DNA of 8,046 nucleotides from an uncultured Desulfobacca sp. (GTDB lineage: Bacteria; Desulfobacterota; Desulfobaccia; Desulfobaccales; Desulfobaccaceae), in the NCBI GenBank assembly GCA_937958145.1, contig CALGOE010000002.1:1-8046 (forward strand), in the 5' to 3' direction. Position 1 is the first letter of the stretch. Every line of letters starts with the position of its first letter. A program made the translations under genes and the position numbers. Below the pieces are notes generated by a model. That model did not search any database. It saw only the letters and a program-made list of their open reading frames with translations, and was not told the DNA's origin. Below are positions 1 through 5,981 of the stretch, piece after piece.

Positions 1-182
1 TAACCGGAATAATCGGCGCCCACGCTGACCCTTCCGGTCAGGTCAGGTGGACGCTAGCCTTAAGCGGCTAGAGCGTAGCCGTAGTTATCGGCACTTGTAG
101 GAATCCTACCTGTTTTACGAGCAGACAGGACCTCGGCATGCGACTTATGGGTCCATACCCACGTCGAACCCATTTCGCCCCC
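1..182 (-). ncRNA. ssrA: tmRNA (transfer-messenger RNA), 5' half, cut by the window edge
   Basis: tmRNA rescues stalled ribosomes with SmpB: it enters the A site as a tRNA-like molecule and then serves as mRNA for a degradation tag. Read on the minus strand, the RNA starts at 182 with GGGGGCGA and then GGGUUCGACG, the conserved 5' end and D-loop-like part of the tRNA-like domain. GCAUGCCGAGG (about 130-140) matches the same stretch of E. coli tmRNA. Pseudoknot 1 is visible: CGAG (132-135) can pair with CUCG (118-121), and CCUGU (125-129) with ACAGG (109-113). The tag frame is at 60-92. After it, a 7-bp helix (47-53 with 17-23) encloses a 6-bp hairpin (25-41). The later pseudoknots and the 3' acceptor half with the T arm lie beyond position 1. 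It is a one-piece tmRNA as far as can be seen. Mature ends are inferred; the 5' end would be made by RNase P. Confidence 0.95.
60..92 (-). other. tmRNA tag-peptide reading frame (ADNYGYALAA, stop UAA)
   Basis: The resume codon GCC is at 90-92 and the UAA stop at 60-62, giving a ten-residue tag, ADNYGYALAA, added after the alanine carried by tmRNA itself. The ending ALAA is the classical ClpXP/ClpAP recognition end, as in E. coli ANDENYALAA. The base four before the resume codon is A, as at the position known to set the frame in E. coli (A86). The tag follows pseudoknot 1 with the expected spacer and precedes the next helix, so the frame choice is secure. Confidence 0.93.
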
Positions 183-185
183 TTA

Positions 186-220
186 TGTTTAAATTATAAG
201 AATTATTTTTGGATTTGCAA
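186..220 (-). promoter_or_regulatory. sigma70-type promoter of ssrA, overlapping the recN stop
   Basis: On the minus strand there is a perfect TATAAT at 193-198. A TTGCAA at 215-220 (four of six match to TTGACA) lies 16 bases upstream of it. The predicted transcription start is an A at about 186, leaving a leader of about four bases before the mature tmRNA 5' end at 182, to be removed by RNase P. The surrounding 183-215 stretch is AT-rich in an otherwise GC-rich window. The -35 box lies inside the last codons of recN and the recN TAA is at 203-205, within the spacer. The boxes are seen; their activity is inferred. Confidence 0.72.
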
Positions 221-1966
221 GTCCCCTGCCGGTTCCTGCCGGGGAACGGTCGGGAGGTGACAGCCTGAGCCGCCGCCATGGGCCGCCGCCAGCATTTCCT
301 GGGCATGAGCCAGGGTTGTGGGGCTGATGTGCGCCCCGCCCAACATGCGGGCCAATTCCTGGAGGCGTTCGCTTTCGTTGAGTTTCTGCACCACGGTGAC
401 GGTGCGCCCATCCACCACCTTTTTTTCCACCCGGAAGTGGGTTTGGGCAAAACAGGCAATCTGGGGGAGGTGGGTAATGCAGATTATCTGGGCATGGCGG
501 GCCAGACATTGTAATTTCCCCCCTACCACCGTGGCGGTGCGGCCGCCGATGCCGGCATCCACTTCATCGAAGACATTGGTATTGATCCCGGCGCCGGCCG
601 CCAGGATTGTTTTGAGGCCAAGGACCAGCCGGGAGAGCTCACCGCCCGAGGCGATCCGGCTCAAGGGTTTGGGCTCCTCCCCCGGGTTGGGCGCCAGGAA
701 AAATTCCACCCGGTCAAACCCTTGGGGACCCGGCAGTGAAGCGCTGTCCCTGGCATGCCGGTCTTCTGAGACTGCGTCCAGAAACTCAATGAGGAAACGG
801 GCCCGGGGCATGGCCAGGCTCTGGATTTCTTTTTCCACGGCGGTGGTGAGGGCCGTGGCGGCGCGGCGGCGTTGTTGCGACAAGGCCTCCGCCTGGAGCC
901 GCACCTGCCCCTCCAGGTCGCTCAGTTGTCGGCGCAGCGCCGCTTCCTGGTCAGCCAGATTATCCAAGGCGGCCAATTCCTCTTTGGCCTTGGCGGCTGC
1001 AGCCAGAACCGCCTCGAGGCTGGGGCCGTATTTCTTTTTCAAACGCTGCAACAGGTGGAGGCGTTGTTCAATCTCTTCCAGACGGGCGGGATTGGGCTGC
1101 ACCTGGGCTAAATAATCCCGCAGGGTGAAAGCCAGGTCCTCCAGTTCCAGGGCCAGGTTTTGGAGGCCCTCACTCCGGCCGGCCCACTTCGGGTCGAAAC
1201 GGGCCAACAGGTCCAGGGATTTTCGCACCTCGGCCAGGCGGGTCAGAACCGCCTGCTTGTCGCCGTATAAAAGATCATAGCCCTGGCGGCTGGCCGCCCA
1301 GAGTTTGGTGGCGTGGCGCAGCCGTTCCTGTTCCAGGTGCAGTTCTTCTTCTTCCTCGGGCCGGATGCCGGCCCGATCAATCTCCTGGATCTGGAAATTG
1401 AGAAAATCCCGGGTGTTGTCCAAATTAAGCCGCCGCTGCTGGAGGTCCTGCCACTGGCGTTGGGCCTGACGCCAGCGTTGGTAAACGGTTCGATACTGTT
1501 GCCCGGCACTGTCCAGGCCGGCAAAACTATCCAGAATCCGCAGGTGATTTTCCGGGGCGAGAAACGTCTGATACTCGTGTTGGCCGGACAGATGCAGGAG
1601 TTCCCGGACAACGCGGCCCAACAGTTTCACCGTCACGGCCTGATCATTAAGATAGCCGCGGCTGCGGCCTTCCCGGGAGATGATGCGGCGGACCAGCAGT
1701 TCGCCCTCGTAGGGAATGTCCCGATCGGCCAGCAGGGCGGCTACTTCCGGGGCAAGGTCGGCAAAGCGGGCCGACACCTCGGCGGCCGGGGCGCCGGTCC
1801 GAATCAGGTCCTCGCTGGCCTTGGCCCCCTGCAGCAGATGGACGGCCTGGACGATCATGGACTTGCCCGCCCCGGTCTCGCCGGTAAAGACATTCAAACC
1901 CGGCTCCAAAAACAGCTCCACCCGGTCCAGGATAGCCAGATTATGTATCCGCAATTCCGCTAGCAT
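203..1966 (-). CDS. recN: DNA repair ATPase RecN (SMC-like)
   Basis: RecN is a cytoplasmic SMC-like ATPase that acts early in recombinational repair of double-strand breaks. The 587-residue protein starts MLAELRIHNLAIL, the family N-terminus. Walker A is GETGAGKS (29-36). A long helical, Glu/Gln/Arg-rich region at roughly 155-385 forms the coiled-coil arms. The ABC signature LSRIASGGELSR is at 435-446, Walker B NVFDEVDAGIGG is around 464-475 with D467 and E468, and the switch histidine is in ITHLPQIA (H499). The ATG at 1966 was chosen over an in-frame TTG at 1996 because homology begins there, although neither has a good ribosome binding site; a GAGGGAG lies 14 bases before the ATG. The family is usually about 550-560 residues; here a Gly/Pro-rich tail of about 28 residues follows the normal end. 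The gene lies 64 bases after the HicB-like gene and 20 bases before ssrA. No LexA-like box was recognised near it. Confidence 0.98.
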   Translation of the reverse strand: MLAELRIHNLAILDRVELFLEPGLNVFTGETGAGKSMIVQAVHLLQGAKASEDLIRTGAPAAEVSARFADLAPEVAALLADRDIPYEGELLVRRIISREGRSRGYLNDQAVTVKLLGRVVRELLHLSGQHEYQTFLAPENHLRILDSFAGLDSAGQQYRTVYQRWRQAQRQWQDLQQRRLNLDNTRDFLNFQIQEIDRAGIRPEEEEELHLEQERLRHATKLWAASRQGYDLLYGDKQAVLTRLAEVRKSLDLLARFDPKWAGRSEGLQNLALELEDLAFTLRDYLAQVQPNPARLEEIEQRLHLLQRLKKKYGPSLEAVLAAAAKAKEELAALDNLADQEAALRRQLSDLEGQVRLQAEALSQQRRRAATALTTAVEKEIQSLAMPRARFLIEFLDAVSEDRHARDSASLPGPQGFDRVEFFLAPNPGEEPKPLSRIASGGELSRLVLGLKTILAAGAGINTNVFDEVDAGIGGRTATVVGGKLQCLARHAQIICITHLPQIACFAQTHFRVEKKVVDGRTVTVVQKLNESERLQELARMLGGAHISPTTLAHAQEMLAAAHGGGSGCHLPTVPRQEPAGDLQIQK

Positions 1967-2030
1967 AGGCGCAAGGGTGACTCCCTCAACCGGCAAACGG
2001 CCGGCGGCAATGCTCTTTTTCCGGCAGATC

Positions 2031-2276
2031 TTACTCCTGGGGCAGCCGGAGGTAGATGCCTTCTTTCAGGTCCCGTTCATCCACGGGCAGAGGTTTATTA
2101 TTGAGGTGCAGCTTTTGCAGATATTGGAGAGCCGCGGCTTTGATCCCGGCCTCGACTTCGGCAAAGGTCTCACCGCTGACCGTCAGGCCGCCCAGGGCCG
2201 GAATGGTGGCGCTGAACAGGCCTAAATTTTTATCATAATCAAAGCGAATTTTATAACTTCGTCCAGTGGTGGGCAT
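2031..2276 (-). CDS. orphan HicB-like small protein (type II antitoxin fold)
   Basis: This 81-residue protein resembles the HicB-like antitoxin superfamily. A beta strand YKIRFDYDKNLGLFSATIPAL (8-28, without a break) leads to GGLTVSGETFAEVEAGI (29-45) and a helix ending LQKL (53-56), which matches the usual 'VPALPGC...G.T.eEA...I..al..yl' pattern. HicB proteins normally bind and neutralise the HicA RNA toxin, which has a dsRNA-binding-like fold. No hicA-like frame lies on either side: the neighbours are the U32 gene (31 bases upstream) and recN (64 bases downstream). The short tail after residue 60 has no room for a ribbon-helix-helix or HTH DNA-binding domain, so it is not an obvious autorepressor. 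The ATG at 2276 is preceded by AGGAGG at 2280-2285, only three bases from the start, which is tight. The frame stays open upstream, but that part is a shadow of the U32 gene. Function is unknown beyond the fold. Confidence 0.72.
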   Translation of the reverse strand: MPTTGRSYKIRFDYDKNLGLFSATIPALGGLTVSGETFAEVEAGIKAAALQYLQKLHLNNKPLPVDERDLKEGIYLRLPQE

Positions 2277-2307
2277 AAGCCTCCTTTGTGGTGAGCGCAG
2301 TCCTGGA

Positions 2308-4512
2308 TCATTCCAGGCCGCGGTAATAGTTAAAGGGCAGACCGCCGGTGATCTGTCCCTCGGTGAGCAGGCGCTGGACCAGGGTTCGAGTTTCCGAGAC
2401 CGGCAGGCCGCTGAAGTTGACATCAACGAGCAGACGCCGCAGCCCCCGGGGGAACAATTCCCGGAAGGGTTTCTGGAAGAGAAAAGGGAACTTGGCAACC
2501 AGATAGGTCAGATTGCCCCGGCTCAGCAGACGGAACTGTTCTCCTTTGGGGCTGGTCAGCCGCAACGCCTTTTTGCCCTCTGGGAGCGGCACCCGGGAAA
2601 TCATCAAAGGGAGGTGGGCATACAGATAGGCCATGATCCGGTCGGGGGGCACATGCGCCAGCAGGCCCCGCACCGTTTTGGCATCGGCCTCCACGGAAAT
2701 GGTGGGGTAGTCAATCTCAAGATCCTGGCAGGCCTGCCAGGCCCAGGCATTGAGGCAGTGCAGCGGATAATCGCCGTACAAGGTCAGGGTGATCGCTGGG
2801 GCGCGACTCGCCGCGGCTGGCGGCCCGTCGCCGTGGCCTTCTCGTTTTCCTGACCGGGACGCTCGTGGCGCCGGCGGTGCCCCGACGGTGGTGGTTGCCT
2901 CCTGGAGAAGGCGCAGGTGACCGAGGTTGCCCACCATAAAGGCCCGCCAGCCCCCGTCCAGCAGGGTGGCCAGGGCCTGCCGGTAAAAGGGCAGGCTGTT
3001 CTCAAAAATGATGGTCGGCAACTGCCAGATCAACCCTTTTAATTTCTTGGCTGCCCGTGCTTGTCGGAGGTATTCGGTGAAATTTTCCTCCTGCAGTTCT
3101 AAAATCTGATGGCGCAGTCCCTGTCGGTGGATCTCGAAGGCCTCGGCCAGCGACCGGACCCGGACATAGACCTGGGGTGGACCTGGACGCGGCCGTCGTC
3201 CCGCCGGAGGTTGCAGGGGTTTGAGCCCTTCGGCCTCCTGAGCCCCCGGCTGCAGCGTCAGGACCTGGGGACGGGCTTGGGCAAAGAGGATCTCCCGCCA
3301 TTTTTTCTCGGAGCGACTGCTGCCGGCTGTGGTCTCCCCCACCTTATACAACAGATCACCATCAGCCGCTTCGGCCGGCAGCGCCAGGGCCACCATCTCC
3401 CCGGGCGCGGCCGTTTCCAGAGCCTGACCCTGCCAGGAGAGCTCCTTGAGAGTAAAAGAGCGGCGATCGCCGGTGGCGACACTGTGTAAACGCAGGCGGT
3501 CACCCACGGCTACCGGGGCTTGCAGACGGACCACGCCCCGGGAATCGGCGGCGTGGGTCAACTCCCCGAGAAACAGGCCGATGTTGCCCGTCTCCGCCGG
3601 GGCCAAAAGGTCGGCGGCTTGGGCCCCCCGGAAAAACCCGGCCGTGGTCCGCCGGCTGTAGGTCTGGGCCAACAGCTCCTGGGCCGCCGCCACGGCCTGG
3701 GGCCGGTCAGGGGGCGAGGCATCCAGGACCTGGCGGTAGGCCTGGACGACCCGGGCCACATATTCGCCGCTTTTCATCCGGCCTTCCAGTTTGATGGCTC
3801 TGATGCCCAACGCGGCCAGTTGGGGAATTATTTCCAGGGCATTGAGATCACTGGGAGAAAGGATATGGCCGGATTCCTGCCCATAGGTATAGAGGCGCCG
3901 GCAGGGTTGGGTGCAGCGGCCCCGAGTGGCGGCCCGTCCTCCCAAAAAGCTGCTGAACAGACAGAGCCCGGAAAAGCAGAAGCACAGGGCCCCGTGGACG
4001 AAAACCTCCAGCTCCACCGTGGCCTGCCGGCAGATGGCGGCCAATTCCGTCAGGGTCAGCTCCCGGGCCAGCACCACCCGTTTAAATCCCATGGCCGCAG
4101 CCTGGGCAACGCCGGCTGAGTTATGGATGGTCATCAGGGTGCTGGCATGTAAAGCAAGGTCGGGAAAACGGCGGCGGGCCAGGTGATAGACCCCCAGGTC
4201 CTGAATAATGAGGGCATCGGGACCGATCTGCGCCAGGGCCTGCATGGTCTCCAGCAGCTCCCGGCGCTCTTCCTCCTTGACCAAAGCGTTCAGGGCGACG
4301 TATAGCCGGCGCCCTTTCTGGCGGCAGACCTGGACCAGCGAGGAGACCTCGGCCAGGCTAAAGTTCGCGGCATAGGCCCGGGCGCTGAAGGCCTTGAGAC
4401 CGACATAGACGGCATCGGCGCCGTTTTCCAGGGCCGCGAAAAAGGTCTCGATACTTCCGGCCGGGGCCAAGAGCTCCAAGGAGGAGACAGGTTCAGTCAA
4501 CGTGTCGGTCAT
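2308..4512 (-). CDS. U32 family 'peptidase', RlhA (YdcP)-like, with DUF3656-type domain
   Basis: The 734-residue protein opens with LELLAPAGS (12-20) and then GADAVYVGL (31-39), the start of the U32 TIM-barrel domain. The U32 signature is at 169-187, EVFVHGALCFCFSGLCLFS, followed by GGRAATRGRCTQPCR (191-205) and IKLEGRMKS (240-248). Cysteines are at 177, 179, 184, 200 and 204. Residues about 265-395 look like the DUF3656/collagenase-like domain of long U32 proteins. In E. coli, RlhA (653 residues) is needed for 5-hydroxylation of C2501 in 23S rRNA, TrhP acts on tRNA U34 and UbiU/UbiV on ubiquinone; UbiU uses Fe-S cysteines. An RNA-hydroxylating role is therefore more likely than proteolysis, but this is inferred from family. 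Two Pro/Ala/Arg-rich linkers (about 418-446 and 541-573) account for much of the extra length. The ATG at 4512 has no clear Shine-Dalgarno. It probably heads an operon with the HicB-like gene and recN. Confidence 0.92.
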   Translation of the reverse strand: MTDTLTEPVSSLELLAPAGSIETFFAALENGADAVYVGLKAFSARAYAANFSLAEVSSLVQVCRQKGRRLYVALNALVKEEERRELLETMQALAQIGPDALIIQDLGVYHLARRRFPDLALHASTLMTIHNSAGVAQAAAMGFKRVVLARELTLTELAAICRQATVELEVFVHGALCFCFSGLCLFSSFLGGRAATRGRCTQPCRRLYTYGQESGHILSPSDLNALEIIPQLAALGIRAIKLEGRMKSGEYVARVVQAYRQVLDASPPDRPQAVAAAQELLAQTYSRRTTAGFFRGAQAADLLAPAETGNIGLFLGELTHAADSRGVVRLQAPVAVGDRLRLHSVATGDRRSFTLKELSWQGQALETAAPGEMVALALPAEAADGDLLYKVGETTAGSSRSEKKWREILFAQARPQVLTLQPGAQEAEGLKPLQPPAGRRPRPGPPQVYVRVRSLAEAFEIHRQGLRHQILELQEENFTEYLRQARAAKKLKGLIWQLPTIIFENSLPFYRQALATLLDGGWRAFMVGNLGHLRLLQEATTTVGAPPAPRASRSGKREGHGDGPPAAASRAPAITLTLYGDYPLHCLNAWAWQACQDLEIDYPTISVEADAKTVRGLLAHVPPDRIMAYLYAHLPLMISRVPLPEGKKALRLTSPKGEQFRLLSRGNLTYLVAKFPFLFQKPFRELFPRGLRRLLVDVNFSGLPVSETRTLVQRLLTEGQITGGLPFNYYRGLE

Positions 4513-4567
4513 CCGTGCGGTTTGGGGTCATCAGTCAGGCTGCTGGGGAGATGGTAGTATCATTGTA
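4513..4567 (-). promoter_or_regulatory. possible weak promoter and leader of the U32-hicB-recN unit
   Basis: The gap between the thioesterase gene and the U32 gene is 105 bases (4513-4617). On the minus strand it carries TACAAT at 4562-4567 (one mismatch to TATAAT) inside an AT-rich patch, just after the terminator T-run. The -35 area is only a T-rich stretch belonging to that T-run, not a real TTGACA. A transcript starting near 4555 would have a leader of about 43 bases with no obvious ribosome binding site. This is a suggestion from position and composition only. Confidence 0.3.
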
Positions 4568-4581
4568 TCATAAGATGGCAG

Positions 4582-4606
4582 AAAAAAACCGTGTTTTCGC
4601 CACCGG
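4582..4606 (-). terminator. probable intrinsic terminator after the thioesterase gene
   Basis: On the minus strand CCGGTG (4601-4606) can pair with CACGG (4589-4593) as a 5-bp stem with one bulged G and the loop GCGAAAA, directly followed by seven Ts (4582-4588). It lies 12 bases after the stop of the thioesterase gene. The stem is short, so termination may be partial, but the position between two units and the T-run fit an intrinsic terminator closing the glycosyltransferase-acyltransferase-thioesterase operon. Confidence 0.55.
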
Positions 4607-4617
4607 CGGCTTTTGCT

Positions 4618-5067
4618 TCAAGCCTCTTCAGCCGGCGGCGGCAGGAAAGGCAAGGGCTCGCCCTTGCGATAGGCCAGGGCCTGGCAGGTGGCAAGGCGCC
4701 GCCCCCGGGAATCGGTCACCGTAATCTGGTAGGTGCCGGTGCGGCGGCCGCAATGCAATTCCTTGGACTCGGCCGTTAATTCTTCCCCCACCGCCGGGGC
4801 CCGGTGAAACGTCAGGTTCATATTCAAGGCCACTGCCACCGTCCCATGGGCATTGCAGGAGGCCTGGAAGGCCTCGTCGATGAGAGCAAAGATGGCGGTG
4901 CCGTGGATGCCCCCCAGGATGTTGGTCAGATGCTCACCGGTCGTCATTTTGACCACGGCCCGACCCGGCTCCAGGGCTACCAGGGTCAGGCCCAATTGTG
5001 CGGCCAATGATTGTTCGGCCACCCGGCGCCGCAAGGCGGCCAGGACGTGCTCGTTTTTTGTGGTCAT
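4618..5067 (-). CDS. PaaI-type hotdog-fold thioesterase
   Basis: The 149-residue protein is a full-length hotdog-domain thioesterase of the PaaI group, which hydrolyses acyl-CoA (often aromatic) thioesters in the cytoplasm, usually as a tetramer. The active-site helix reads HLTNILGGIHGTAIFALIDE (46-65): N49, H55-G56 and D64 have the same spacing as N46, H52 and D61 of E. coli PaaI as I recall it. The stretch CNAHGTVAVALNMNLTFHRA (71-90) is the typical following strand. No phenylacetate genes are nearby, so the substrate is not given by context; the gene sits in an envelope-type operon 69 bases after the acyltransferase. The ATG at 5067 is preferred because homology starts soon after it and a weak GAGAG lies seven bases upstream; a TTG at 5124 would add 19 unlikely residues. 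A probable terminator follows the stop. The general class is sure, the substrate unknown. Confidence 0.9.
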   Translation of the reverse strand: MTTKNEHVLAALRRRVAEQSLAAQLGLTLVALEPGRAVVKMTTGEHLTNILGGIHGTAIFALIDEAFQASCNAHGTVAVALNMNLTFHRAPAVGEELTAESKELHCGRRTGTYQITVTDSRGRRLATCQALAYRKGEPLPFLPPPAEEA

Positions 5068-5136
5068 GGGATACTCTCGCTTGTGGCTTGGCTGGTTGAT
5101 GAACAAGTGCCTGAGACCCCTCAACTCCGACGCTGG

Positions 5137-5970
5137 TTAGAGGTCTTGATACAATTCCGGATATTGATTTTTCCACCGTTTATGGAGCCACAACCATTGT
5201 TCCGGACTGTGGCGGATCCAGGCTTCGATGATATCACTCTGTAATTGCACCTGGCGGCGGATATCTTCTTCCGGATCAGCGGTAACGGTCATGGGCAAAG
5301 GCGGTTTGATCTCCATCAGATGACGGCCGTCCGGCAGACGCCGAGACAGGACCGGCACGACCGGCACGCCGAAGCGTCGGGCCAGGATGGCGGCAATGGG
5401 GGTGGTCCGAGCCCGGCGGCCGAAGAAGTCTACCAGGATGCCGCCTTTGGTCGTCGTGTTCTGGTCAATGGCCATGCCCACAATGTCATTCTGCTGCAGC
5501 CGCTTGAGGATGGCCTTGAGACCGCCCTGTTTGGGAATCATGGTATTGCCGCCCCGCTCCCGTAAAGCCCGGATCAGGCGGTCCAGAACCGGATGATCAT
5601 GCCGTCGGGCCACGATGGCCAGAGGATGATAGGCCAGACCATAGATCATGCCGGTAAGTTCCCAGTTGCCGGCGTGGGCGACGATGGCCAGGACGCCTTT
5701 GCCCTGGCGGAGCGCCGCTTCCGCATGTTCATGGCCGATGACCACCAGGCGACGGCGCAGCGTCGCCAGGGGCAAGAAGAGCATGCCCACGGCTTCAAAG
5801 AAAAATCTGACAAAATGCTCGAAAACCTGCCGGGCCAACTCTTCCCGCGCCGCCGGGGTCAGGGCCGGTCCCAGGGCGAATTCCAGATTGCGCAGGGTAA
5901 TCAGCCGGTGCCGCCGGTCCAGGGTGTACCAGAGTCTGGCCAGGAATCTGCTGACGTTCATCATCACCAT
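5137..5970 (-). CDS. LpxL/HtrB-family lysophospholipid (lipid A-type) acyltransferase
   Basis: This family transfers an acyl chain from acyl-ACP or acyl-CoA to a lipid acceptor at the inner membrane, as in late lipid A acylation. In the 277-residue protein the catalytic HX4E motif is HAGNWE (H99, E104). It is followed by the usual AIDQN (167-171), VDFFGRRARTTP (180-191) and the C-terminal SPEQWLWLHKRWK (255-267). The region RRHRLITLRNLEFALG (19-34) matches the normal start of the domain. The protein is shorter than E. coli LpxL (306 residues): the N-terminal hydrophobic anchor usually found before this point is missing, and the upstream frame gives no such segment and no further start codon. 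The start is ambiguous among ATG 5970, GTG 5967, ATG 5964 and ATG 5961. It lies 11 bases after the glycosyltransferase stop, so it is very likely co-transcribed. The acceptor could be lipid A or another glycolipid; phosphatidylinositol-mannoside acyltransferases share the fold. Confidence 0.9.
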   Translation of the reverse strand: MVMMNVSRFLARLWYTLDRRHRLITLRNLEFALGPALTPAAREELARQVFEHFVRFFFEAVGMLFLPLATLRRRLVVIGHEHAEAALRQGKGVLAIVAHAGNWELTGMIYGLAYHPLAIVARRHDHPVLDRLIRALRERGGNTMIPKQGGLKAILKRLQQNDIVGMAIDQNTTTKGGILVDFFGRRARTTPIAAILARRFGVPVVPVLSRRLPDGRHLMEIKPPLPMTVTADPEEDIRRQVQLQSDIIEAWIRHSPEQWLWLHKRWKNQYPELYQDL

Positions 5971-5981
5971 CTCAACAAGTC

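Noticed and set aside
225..242. Direct repeat CCTGCCGG, two copies ten bases apart, as a possible regulatory or mobile repeat
   Set aside because: Only two short copies, inside the recN tail coding sequence; likely chance in GC-rich DNA.
232..247. Hairpin GTTCC/GGAAC near the recN end as a recN terminator
   Set aside because: The stem is only five base pairs, no T-run follows, and it lies within coding sequence upstream of the ssrA promoter.
318..1115. Long plus-strand open frame opposite recN
   Set aside because: Arg/Ser/Ala-rich, low-information translation with no family resemblance. It is a GC-driven shadow of recN, whose motifs are unmistakable on the other strand.
2031..2498. Longer 155-codon form of the HicB-like gene
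   Set aside because: The extra 74 residues overlap the U32 coding end and look like a shadow translation. The AGGAGG before the ATG at 2276 and the start of family similarity favour the short form.
3520..4119. 199-codon plus-strand open frame opposite the U32 gene
   Set aside because: Gly/Gln/Pro-rich shadow frame; the minus-strand U32 signature covers the same bases.
4515..4724. Small plus-strand frame crossing the U32/thioesterase gap
   Set aside because: It crosses the terminator and runs antisense into the thioesterase gene. It has no recognisable motif and no ribosome binding site, so the gap is better explained by regulatory sequence.
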